Assembly (NCBI GenBank): GCA_023430565.1 | Contig: JAEZAD010000210.1 | Span: 10,240 to 74,239, forward strand | Direction of reading: 5' to 3' | Origin: Verrucomicrobiota bacterium | GTDB taxonomy: Bacteria > Verrucomicrobiota > Verrucomicrobiia > Opitutales > Opitutaceae | DNA: 64,000 nucleotides | In this document: positions 26,481 through 33,482 of the stretch, in pieces | How positions within the stretch are numbered: position 1 is the first letter of the stretch | Layout: every line of letters starts with the position of its first letter | Position numbers and translations under genes: made by a program | The notes under the pieces: generated by a model | Databases searched by the model: none | What the model was told of the DNA's origin: nothing | Seen by the model: the letters and a program-made list of their open reading frames with translations, nothing else

Positions 26481-27243
26481 CGAGACATTCCTCCATGGTT
26501 GGAAATCCCCAAGAAATCCGAACGAGATCACCTGCCTGCACAATCAGCCGCCCATCAATGCCGGTCTTCCGCAGCTCGCCTATCACATCCGCGGGCGTCA
26601 ATCCGAACAGAGCCCAGTCGGGGTGATTGACGACGCTGTCATCGTTTAGGCCGGAAAAATGCAGTTCGTGAGCCAGGAAAATGACCGTTGTTGTGGCTAT
26701 GTTGAAGGGAAGTATTGGCCTGCGGTCGGACTCCTGCTCACCCAGCAGACGGAAATCATGGAGCGCAGCTAGCAGGTAACGACCGATGCGGATGTTATTC
26801 CCTTCCGTCCACTGGGTCTTGATACGCCCGGTTGCCTGAGCCGCCTTGATAAAACTGATGGAGTCCTCGCGGAGCAGCCATAGGGCGCCGGCGGCGTACC
26901 GAGGCCAGTAAACCTCAAGCACGAAATCGTACAGGATCTGATGCGTCCGAGCGGTGTAGAGGTAGAAAAGCTGATTCAGACGATCAACCGATATTTGACG
27001 AAGGACGAGTTCGCGGAGCCGCCGCGCCGGTTGGCTGTCGGCACCGAGGTAACGTGGGGCAAAGACACGGGTAACGATGTCCGCCATGCGGTACGCTGTT
27101 GCCTTGGAAAGCAGCCCTTCGTTGCGAACTTTGTCACGCAACTGGACCGCGGTCATGCCCGGCTCCCAAATCTCAAGAAGTCGAATAGTTTCCGGGAGCA
27201 TGCCCTGGCCCTTGCAGAGCGCTGTGTTATAATCGCGGTCCAT
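26464..27243 (-). CDS. brxA: BREX protein BrxA (DUF1819)
   Basis: A 259-residue protein matching BrxA, a small DNA-binding BREX component related to the NusB fold. Seen here: the start MDRDYNTALCKGQGM, KATAYRMADIVTRVFAPRY, a helical LNQLFYLYTARTHQILYDFV, and RIKTQWTEGNNIRIGRYLL, all in the family order. It begins 2 bases after brxE. The DUF1819 length is normally 190-260 residues, so it is complete. Confidence 0.9.
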   Translation of the reverse strand: MDRDYNTALCKGQGMLPETIRLLEIWEPGMTAVQLRDKVRNEGLLSKATAYRMADIVTRVFAPRYLGADSQPARRLRELVLRQISVDRLNQLFYLYTARTHQILYDFVLEVYWPRYAAGALWLLREDSISFIKAAQATGRIKTQWTEGNNIRIGRYLLAALHDFRLLGEQESDRRPILPFNIATTTVIFLAHELHFSGLNDDSVVNHPDWALFGLTPADVIGELRKTGIDGRLIVQAGDLVRISWGFPTMEECLDVVSS

Positions 27244-27245
27244 AT

Positions 27246-27755
27246 TCAGCCAAGATACGGAAAAACGGGCGTCGAAGCGCGGAACCCAGCCGCGAACGTT
27301 GCCGCAACTAGTGCGGTGAATGAGCCCGTCAGCACATCGCTTGATTTTCCAATTTGCACCGGCCCGGGGTGAATGACTCCTTTCACTCCCATCGCGATCT
27401 CATCGAGAACCGCAAACGCGCGATCCACCGAACATCGTGACGACATCTCCTCCACAGACGTTCCTCGGCTTTCCGCTGAAATGGCCATCTCAAGTTCCGG
27501 CGGAAGTCGGAACAGATGCACGACCCGACCGCGGCCAATGCGCTCATCATGCGCCCTGCATGCACCCTCCCACGCTGCCGTCAGAGCTGCTGCCACTGCC
27601 GTCTTGGGGACGATCAGTCCGAGGTACTGGAAGCCCGTCTGATTCAGGAACGCAGTGTCCCACCACGCGCATTGCGGCCGCTCGCCGAGGTAGGCGACGG
27701 CTGTTCGGAGGGCCAGAATAGATGCTAGGGGCTGTGAATGGACGGCGGCACTCAT
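27246..27755 (-). CDS. brxE: BrxE family protein
   Basis: A 169-residue protein from the ATG at 27755; the frame stays open further upstream but runs into vsr. Family-like stretches are LRTAVAYLGERPQCAWWDTAF, PKTAVAAALTAAWEGACRAHDERIG and GRVVHLFRLPPELE. BrxE was described with type 6 BREX; its function is unknown. Here it precedes an otherwise type 1 gene order. The last 40 residues are hydrophobic (TGSFTALVAATFAAGF). Confidence 0.7.
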   Translation of the reverse strand: MSAAVHSQPLASILALRTAVAYLGERPQCAWWDTAFLNQTGFQYLGLIVPKTAVAAALTAAWEGACRAHDERIGRGRVVHLFRLPPELEMAISAESRGTSVEEMSSRCSVDRAFAVLDEIAMGVKGVIHPGPVQIGKSSDVLTGSFTALVAATFAAGFRASTPVFPYLG

Positions 27756-27856
27756 GCTGGAACGCGCTCCCTGGAGAACGCACGGACACCGGCCCAGCCT
27801 TGGCTTGGAGAAATCAGACGCAACCGCCAATTGCAGATCTGCGTCGAAGAGTGACG

Positions 27857-28282
27857 TCACGTCCGCGAGCGACGTTCCAGAACCCTCTGGATTCGGTGCA
27901 GTAGCCGTAGCCGATGTTTCTCCCGAAGGCTGTGCTCCCAAACCCGAACAACGCACCAGCCACGTTGCCGAAGGAGCCGCGCAACGCGCCGATCCCGACT
28001 CCGGTTCCGTGCGATTTTGTCCTCCCAAAAACGTCGGTTTGAAGTCGGCGAAACGAAATGCAAGGGACAGGAGTGCCAAAAACACCCGTCCACGAAAACG
28101 GCCACCCGCGCATCATGGAAAACGAAGTCGGGGCTACCTGGCAGCTTTGAGCCGCGCCTCCAGCCCGTGACCTTCCATTGCCGCAGGAGTTTCATCAGCC
28201 GAAGTTCAGTGCTCCGATTCCCTTTCGACCGAACGCGCCCCATCAGAGCAGATCGGAATTCTCTGGAGTACACGTCAGCCAT
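27857..28282 (-). CDS. vsr: Vsr-family very short patch repair endonuclease
   Basis: A 141-residue protein with the full Vsr layout: SREFRSALMGRVRSKGNRSTE with E26, GSPDFVF with D52, and FVDGCFWHSCPLH with H70 and H75, the positions used for metal and catalysis in the E. coli enzyme. The family nicks beside T:G mismatches that arise when 5-methylcytosine deaminates, so it usually sits next to a C5 methyltransferase gene. Here the methyltransferase is about 14 kb further down the same operon, on the other side of BREX. A direct restriction role, as proposed for some Vsr-like nucleases in defence islands, is possible. Confidence 0.92.
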   Translation of the reverse strand: MADVYSREFRSALMGRVRSKGNRSTELRLMKLLRQWKVTGWRRGSKLPGSPDFVFHDARVAVFVDGCFWHSCPLHFVSPTSNRRFWEDKIARNRSRDRRVARLLRQRGWCVVRVWEHSLREKHRLRLLHRIQRVLERRSRT

Positions 28283-28383
28283 GAAACGCCGATGGAATTT
28301 TGCGTTAGCGATTGCCGATCACCAACACGTCTCGGGGCCAACAGCAAACAACGTCAGTTGGAATGCTCGCCGCATGGGAGTTC

Positions 28384-28653
28384 TCACGCGTCTTCCACGT
28401 TGAACCGCGCAAATACGTGCTTCCGGTTGTTGAGTGCGACGGCGTCGTATCCATATTCTGAATCCAGCAAGATAGCCCATGATACTTCATAGGCATGCGA
28501 GCACTCGGGACAAGGGAGTCCCGGCACATGCCCGGAAACTCCACACGTCGGGCAGCTCTCTGTCGGAAGTTCCGCATTATGATGCTCAATGAACGCCAGG
28601 GCATCGGACTTCGCGGTCGCGAAAGCACGGCTGAGATCGTCAAGGTAGGCCAT
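28384..28653 (-). CDS. Small zinc-ribbon protein
   Basis: An 89-residue protein from the ATG at 28653. A four-cysteine zinc ribbon lies at residues about 33-51: CPTCG, ten residues, then CPEC. A short helical N-terminus (AYLDDLSRAFATAKSDALAFI) precedes it, and a small alpha/beta-like tail (SEYGYDAVALNNRKHVFARF) follows. I recognise no named family. It lies between the RecB-like nuclease gene and vsr on the same strand, so it is probably part of the operon. Confidence 0.55.
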   Translation of the reverse strand: MAYLDDLSRAFATAKSDALAFIEHHNAELPTESCPTCGVSGHVPGLPCPECSHAYEVSWAILLDSEYGYDAVALNNRKHVFARFNVEDA

Positions 28654-28682
28654 GTCTGGTTTATTTTGCGGTGAATATCGCA

Positions 28683-29273
28683 CTATGCCGCTTTCCGAAG
28701 GAATAGACGGCGGGTTCGGGAAATGAGTCGGCGTGTGTTGGAATACGCGAAGATTCGAATGCCTGGCTCTTGGAAACTGACGTAGACCAACGCGGCCCAA
28801 ATGCGGGCGGTTCGCGTTTCGTGGGCTAGCAAATCGGAATATGCCCCGACCTGGAGGAGGTGTTTAGACAACGGGCGTTCCGGCAGCGCCTTTGTGACCT
28901 TGATTTCGATCGCGCCGCGGGGCTGGAGTCCACCAGCAACAACAAGGTCGCAAATACCATCGGGAATCCCGGCCGTAGGGGCGAGCCGAACCTCGGGAGT
29001 GAAAGAGGAAACGCCGAGGTCGCGAAGCTTCGTCCGAAGAACGGAAAGCCACGGCAGCATGTCCTTCTGCTGGGCAGGCAACGGCGCACGATCATTGATG
29101 CGGCGCAGCATGAGGTGAAACTGGCAGCCAATAAAATAGGGATCGGCGCCGGAAAGTTCAGTTGGGATCTCGCCTGGGATCTGATGCGTCTCAACGAGGT
29201 CGGGCGAAACGCCTTTCATGCCGTAGATGATACTGAGGTCGGGGAGGGATCGGGTGATGGTGGTAATGCTCAT
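28683..29273 (-). CDS. RecB/Cas4-like PD-(D/E)xK nuclease, first gene of the operon
   Basis: A 196-residue protein with the RecB-family nuclease signature: GICDLVV with D109, then GAIEIKVTK with E123 and K125, then QVGAYSDLL with Q141 and Y145 (the QxxxY element). No cysteine cluster surrounds it, so it is not an iron-sulphur Cas4 type. It is the first gene of the BREX operon, about 30 bases before the zinc-ribbon gene. Its promoter region is shared with a divergent HTH gene and contains two dyads. Likely role: a DNA nuclease working with, or regulated alongside, BREX. Small RecB-like nucleases also occur in phage replication modules. Confidence 0.7.
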   Translation of the reverse strand: MSITTITRSLPDLSIIYGMKGVSPDLVETHQIPGEIPTELSGADPYFIGCQFHLMLRRINDRAPLPAQQKDMLPWLSVLRTKLRDLGVSSFTPEVRLAPTAGIPDGICDLVVAGGLQPRGAIEIKVTKALPERPLSKHLLQVGAYSDLLAHETRTARIWAALVYVSFQEPGIRIFAYSNTRRLISRTRRLFLRKAA

Positions 29274-29314
29274 TGGAGTGGTTTTGTTGTGACAGGGATC
29301 ACCTGACGTTTTCG

Positions 29315-29366
29315 GACAATCATATTTATTGTCTCACCGTCAATATTTTTCTTGTCTATCAGACAA
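29315..29366. promoter_or_regulatory. Two operator-like dyads between the BREX operon and a divergent HTH gene
   Basis: GACAAT-N7-ATTGTC at 29315-29333 and TTGTCT-N3-AGACAA at 29352-29366 share the same half-site (TTGTC/GACAA). Read on the minus strand, a -10-like TATGAT overlaps the first dyad. A protein bound here would block transcription of the nuclease-BREX operon and possibly of its own gene. Confidence 0.6.
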
Positions 29367-29387
29367 CACGCGATAAGCATTCACTCC

Positions 29388-29717
29388 GTGAATGGATTTT
29401 TGAAGGAATTGAAGTCTGTGCTCCTCTCCGAATTTGAGGACAATCAACGAGCCCTCGCCCTCCACGCAGGGATTGATCCGGCACAACTGTTTCGCGTGCT
29501 GACGGGAGACAGTGAGCCCACACCACAATTGGTCGGAAGGCTCTGCGGGACCTTGCCGGCCGTCGTGGCGGCGAGGCTCATCGCGGCATTCTTGCAGGAC
29601 ATTGTAGATGCAACGACGGAGGCCCGGCCAAACAAGAAGCCAGCAGGGCCTTGGCGACAACCACTCAGCGACGTGTCTGTCGGGATCCATTGTGCGCCAC
29701 GCCGAAAGACGGCCTGA
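29388..29717 (+). CDS. Small HTH regulator divergent from the BREX operon
   Basis: A 109-residue protein from the GTG at 29388; the in-frame TTG at 29352 would lie in the operator. Residues about 10-50 look like an XRE-type helix-turn-helix: LSEFEDNQRALALHAGIDPAQLFRVLTGD, then PQLVGRLC. A second helical segment (AVVAARLIAAFLQDIVDA) could form a dimer interface. The position opposite the operon and next to two dyads suggests it is the repressor of both promoters. It differs from the WYL-type BrxR regulators known for other BREX loci. Confidence 0.6.
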   Translation: MNGFLKELKSVLLSEFEDNQRALALHAGIDPAQLFRVLTGDSEPTPQLVGRLCGTLPAVVAARLIAAFLQDIVDATTEARPNKKPAGPWRQPLSDVSVGIHCAPRRKTA

Positions 29718-29748
29718 TCACGGCGTTCCTGTGGCGCCCTTCTGAGCT

Positions 29749-30114
29749 ATGCCAAAGCAACCCGCGTCGAGAGGTTCCTCGGAGCCGAGCGACTTTGCTA
29801 AGTCCGTAGACAAAGGGCTTCGCGCTGCTGCGAAGGAGGCCAAACGTGCGGCACGGCTGCATGGAACCCTGCTTTACTCATCGGAACGCGGGAAAGTCGT
29901 CGCGAGGTCTCCGTGGGAGGGCGCACTGGTCGGTTGGATCATGGTGAGTGCAAAGGACCGCGTCTATCGCGGCGGATTCCTCGGGTTTTCGGATGAATGG
30001 CGCTCGCCCGATCTTCTGTTTCTTCGACGCAAGTTAGGAGCTAAGGCGAAGGAGTTGTTTCGGTCCCGCGACAGCTACGAGCAGTTCGTAGAACTGATTC
30101 CCTTCGACCCATGA
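29749..30114 (+). CDS. Hypothetical protein coupled to a metallophosphoesterase
   Basis: A 121-residue protein. The N-terminus is basic and helical (DKGLRAAAKEAKRAARLHG); the rest has alternating hydrophobic residues suggesting a small alpha/beta fold (VGWIMVSAKDRVYRGGFLGF). No known domain. Its stop overlaps the ATG of the metallophosphoesterase gene (ATGA at 30111-30114), so the two are translated together and probably work together. Confidence 0.5.
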   Translation: MPKQPASRGSSEPSDFAKSVDKGLRAAAKEAKRAARLHGTLLYSSERGKVVARSPWEGALVGWIMVSAKDRVYRGGFLGFSDEWRSPDLLFLRRKLGAKAKELFRSRDSYEQFVELIPFDP

Positions 30115-31244
30115 GAATTCTCCACGTGGCGGACCTTCACAACGACCAGCGCTGGCTGGCGTGGGTCGCGGAGCATTGCATCGAGTTCGACCTGCTCATC
30201 ATCGCCGGTGACCTTCAGAACGCATGGAGCCCGGTTGAAATGCACGCGCAGGCAAAACAGCTCAGAGAGTGGCTCGTGTCCCTTCGCTCTCACACTTGTG
30301 TTGTTGACGGCAATCATGATTTTTTCACCGCTCGCGGATCCGTCGATGTTTACGCTGACGGCGGTTGGCTCAAAACGCTTCGTGGCCGGGGCAATGTTGT
30401 CGCGGTCCCTGGTGACGTTTTCGAGTTCGGGGGCCTGCGCATCGCGTGCAATGGCTGGTTGCAGGTGCCCGACCTCAATCGACCCGTCGATGTGTTGATC
30501 ACGCACGCACCGCCGAGCGGATGCCAATGCGCAGCAGGTGCAGAAGGCATCGATGTCGGTGACCCCGATTTGTGGCCTGCCGTGCAAGAGTATCCACCAA
30601 CGCTAGTAGTTACCGGCCACATACACCGCCCGAGAAAGCTTGCGTGCACATGGCCGCCCATTGATCCGACGTCGCTGATCCTTGTGACTGGTTGTGACGA
30701 GCAATCCCCGACGCCAGCGCACTGGGTAATCGACACCGACAGCAAAGTCGCGATACACAGCGGCGGTGAGAAGGTGCGATGGTATGACGACGATCCTGAT
30801 GCTTGCTTTGCTCACGTGACCGCTCGTAGCCGGGGCATCGAAGATGAAACCCTCGCCGAAGAAGGCGGCGCCGCGGATGATGCGGAGTTTGCGACCGCAT
30901 TGGGATGCTCAGTTCCTGAATTGCTCGCACGTGCAGAGGCACACGAGGTTTTCTGTATCTGGCACAACAACCGCCGTCATTGGCCACGCTGGCAGCTCCA
31001 CGAAGGCAAACCGCTTCCCGGATTGCGAGACGCGTTGATTGTGCTGGCAGAAAAACAGGCCAACGATTTTTCGGTCGCCTTGTTTTTCCTATGTCCGACG
31101 GATGCGCTCTATTTCTCGAACGATGAAGATCTCGACGTGCGAGAGAATGACTCCCCGCTAAGCCTGTTGCGTCGATGCCGTTCATGCGGAGTTCCGTTGG
31201 TCGTCCAGCATGCCCAGCGCTTCGGAGAACACGGCGCGCTCTAA
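30111..31244 (+). CDS. Calcineurin-like metallophosphoesterase with C-terminal extension
   Basis: A 377-residue protein. Residues 1 to about 205 hold the five family metal-binding blocks: ADLH at 7-10, GDL near 33, GNHD near 66, HAPP near 131 and GHIH near 166. The last 170 residues are not part of this fold. They contain EDETLAEEGG, CSVPELLARAEAHEVFCIWH and a later alpha/beta stretch, which I cannot assign. The phosphatase half would hydrolyse phosphoesters, possibly nucleic acid or a nucleotide; the substrate is unknown. Confidence 0.75.
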   Translation: MRILHVADLHNDQRWLAWVAEHCIEFDLLIIAGDLQNAWSPVEMHAQAKQLREWLVSLRSHTCVVDGNHDFFTARGSVDVYADGGWLKTLRGRGNVVAVPGDVFEFGGLRIACNGWLQVPDLNRPVDVLITHAPPSGCQCAAGAEGIDVGDPDLWPAVQEYPPTLVVTGHIHRPRKLACTWPPIDPTSLILVTGCDEQSPTPAHWVIDTDSKVAIHSGGEKVRWYDDDPDACFAHVTARSRGIEDETLAEEGGAADDAEFATALGCSVPELLARAEAHEVFCIWHNNRRHWPRWQLHEGKPLPGLRDALIVLAEKQANDFSVALFFLCPTDALYFSNDEDLDVRENDSPLSLLRRCRSCGVPLVVQHAQRFGEHGAL

Positions 31245-31379
31245 ACACCGGCAGTTGTTGTTAGGCTTGGTTGACCGGTTCCGCTGAGAAACAGGACCGC
31301 GCCGGCACTTCGTGCCGTCTCGCTCCCTTTGTTCATGGGGGTGCGGGTTTCAGCACGTTGCTGCATTCCACCCAAACCC

Positions 31380-31919
31380 ATGTCTACAGACACATCCAAA
31401 CCTCGCGTCGCCGTCTCCAACGACGGTGACGTCCTCATCATTCAAGGACCGGGCATCCCGGTCCTTTTTATTCCGCGGGCACATGTTGCCGCGCTCCTAA
31501 CATCGCCGGCGGCTGCGGTCGCACTCATCGTTACCGATATCGGCGCAGCAGCCATCGAAACCGTGCTCGCGGCAAATGCCACCTTCGAAGCGAGTACCAT
31601 CATCGCAACCAGCGGAGCGATTGAGTCCGTCACGCTTAAATTCCTGCTGCCAAACGGACTGCTTGTCGCTTACACGACTGACGAAGATCTGGCATCCGAT
31701 CGCGAACGAACCAAAGCGCTTGGGCTTGCTTTCGTTGTTACCAATACCTCCGTGGATTGGGACCGGAAGCATGCGCGGCTCCTCGGCAGTCTTATTGCCA
31801 AGGTGCCTACTATGCCGCCGCAGATCACGGGGTTTCACCAGCTCGCCCATCAGTATCTGTCGCAACTCGTCCGCGAAGCCTTGTCGAGTCGCAACGGGCA
31901 AGAAGGAGGTAAGAAATGA
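31380..31919 (+). CDS. Hypothetical protein
   Basis: A 179-residue protein from the ATG at 31380; the open frame upstream has no better start. It begins with a beta-rich segment (RVAVSNDGDVLIIQGPGIPVLFI), continues with an alanine-rich helical part (AAAVALIVTDIGAAAIETVLAA), and ends basic. I recognise no family. A strong ribosome binding site (AAGGAGG) near its end serves the next gene, whose ATG overlaps its stop. Confidence 0.5.
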   Translation: MSTDTSKPRVAVSNDGDVLIIQGPGIPVLFIPRAHVAALLTSPAAAVALIVTDIGAAAIETVLAANATFEASTIIATSGAIESVTLKFLLPNGLLVAYTTDEDLASDRERTKALGLAFVVTNTSVDWDRKHARLLGSLIAKVPTMPPQITGFHQLAHQYLSQLVREALSSRNGQEGGKK

Positions 31920-32527
31920 ATACGTCCATCGAACCTCATCCCTGTGTCACCAATCCCTCTATCGATCCTGTCGCGTTCTGGAAACTGGATCAAAAATCCC
32001 GGTATCCCGAGGATGCATGGGGATGGGACGACTTGGCTGTTCTACCGGAGCTGCCAAGGCCCCGTATCGTCGGCAATCATAGCTACGATCTCCTGGTGAA
32101 CCATCGGGCCCGGCGGCCAACGACGAGTACCATGCGAAAACTCACTGCGGCGTTTCCGGAGGACTTCGCGGCCGCAAGCGACCTTTTCGAGGCCGTGCAG
32201 TGGCGTGTCCTATACTACGTGGATCTGTTTCCAATGGCGGCGCTCGGGAACCCGTCGTTTGATCCACTCCAAGCGTTCCAGGAAATCTACGACCGGGAAC
32301 CGTCTTATATCGACGTCCCGCAGCCATGGACCGGTTCCCCAAAACCGGCCATCAACGTCCTTTGCGATATTCGTGCCGTGGTCTCCGACGCACATCCCGA
32401 CGTTGCAAAGGCGGCGTATGCCATACTGGGCTTCTCGCGAAGCATCGGACTTGAGAAGCACGAGGTGCTGATCGTCCCGTTTTGGCGGATGTGGTGGATT
32501 GATCGATTCCTCGCGGCCTCGACCTGA
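31916..32527 (+). CDS. Hypothetical protein
   Basis: A 203-residue protein whose ATG overlaps the preceding stop and is preceded by a good AAGGAGGT site. It is rich in tryptophan, proline and acidic residues, with no recognised domain. It is followed after 9 bases by a strong stem-loop (32537), which probably ends the transcript that begins near 31.3 kb. Confidence 0.5.
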   Translation: MNTSIEPHPCVTNPSIDPVAFWKLDQKSRYPEDAWGWDDLAVLPELPRPRIVGNHSYDLLVNHRARRPTTSTMRKLTAAFPEDFAAASDLFEAVQWRVLYYVDLFPMAALGNPSFDPLQAFQEIYDREPSYIDVPQPWTGSPKPAINVLCDIRAVVSDAHPDVAKAAYAILGFSRSIGLEKHEVLIVPFWRMWWIDRFLAAST

Positions 32528-32536
32528 TTTGTTAAA

Positions 32537-32563
32537 CCCCAGCACCGTTCGCCGGTGCTGGGG
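32537..32563 (+). terminator. Strong stem-loop, probable terminator
   Basis: CCCCAGCACCG at 32537-32547 pairs perfectly with CGGTGCTGGGG at 32553-32563 around a 5-base loop. The stem begins 9 bases after the stop of the preceding gene. The downstream T-tract is poor (CCTATTC), so efficiency is uncertain. Confidence 0.6.
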
Positions 32564-32823
32564 CCTATTCTGTTGGCTCCGATTTGAAGCCTCTGCTGAG
32601 CGCTTCATTTTCGATCCTTTTTCGCCCACCCCTTCCCCTCCCGCTGGGATTGAACTCCCCCCGGTGTTCTCGTTTTGACGGATCTTCGCTGGGCACGGCG
32701 TCAGTCGTAGGAGGCACTGCATTAGTGGAAACGCGTTCGGCGCGACGGCTGTGTCCGCCTTCTCCTCTGGAATGTCCGCCTTGGTGTATTGATGACGTGT
32801 CCCCGGTTAATGAATCTTGGCGC

Positions 32824-33102
32824 ATGAAACGAAATCCGACCGAGAACATCCCTGACTTGCCGAAACAGACGCGTCCGTCGTCGATCTTTTCGGCCGAGAG
32901 CGAAATTACCACTTTCGAACAGGCGCTGACCAAAACGCTGGCGCTCGCCATCTGCGCTCCCACGGAGGCGAAATTCAAGAAAGCGGTTCGGCTTGCTGAC
33001 TGGTTTGCTGCCCGGCTGTCGCCCATGCAGATCACACGCGCAAAGCGAAAGGCGATTCCCATGGCTCGCACGCTGGATGCCATGTTTGCCGGCAACGGCT
33101 GA
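32824..33102 (+). CDS. Small hypothetical protein
   Basis: A 92-residue protein from the ATG at 32824. The upstream in-frame 80 residues look non-coding (proline/serine-rich) and contain no better start. Residues 20-75 look helical and amphipathic (TTFEQALTKTLALAI, KFKKAVRLADWFAARL), and the C-terminus is basic. No family recognised; the start and the gene itself are only moderately supported. Confidence 0.4.
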   Translation: MKRNPTENIPDLPKQTRPSSIFSAESEITTFEQALTKTLALAICAPTEAKFKKAVRLADWFAARLSPMQITRAKRKAIPMARTLDAMFAGNG

Positions 33103-33128
33103 CGCGAACCCCTAAATCAAACCCGACT

Positions 33129-33482
33129 ATGAACGACCAACATCCCCAATCGCCCAAACCGCCGAAAACAAAATTCAGCCATATGTTCAAGACTCCTGAT
33201 ACGCCTGTACCGCTCGAACACCGAGTCGCCGGAATGTCGAGCGAAGAACTCCTCCACGAACTGAGAATGCTCTGTAGCTTCTTCCGCTACGGCAGCTATG
33301 CGATGTGGGAGGTGTTTCTTCGCAACCAAATGATTGTGCTGCTGGAGGCCCGTGAGGTGCCTGACGAAGTGATCGACGCTGCGCGCATCCTCGGCGCGTG
33401 GGAAGGCGAACGCATTTGCGACCGCATTTACGGAGTCGATGGCTTCGAACGTGAACGGAACGCCATCAACGCAATTGATTAG
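33129..33482 (+). CDS. Small hypothetical protein upstream of the radical SAM gene
   Basis: A 117-residue protein. After a proline-rich N-terminus the rest is predicted helical and acidic (MSSEELLHELRMLCSFF, MWEVFLRNQMIVLLEAREVPDEVIDAARIL). No known domain. Its 3' end overlaps the first open codons of the radical SAM frame by 44 bases, or stops 22 bases before a possible later start at 33505, so the two are probably co-transcribed. Confidence 0.45.
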   Translation: MNDQHPQSPKPPKTKFSHMFKTPDTPVPLEHRVAGMSSEELLHELRMLCSFFRYGSYAMWEVFLRNQMIVLLEAREVPDEVIDAARILGAWEGERICDRIYGVDGFERERNAINAID

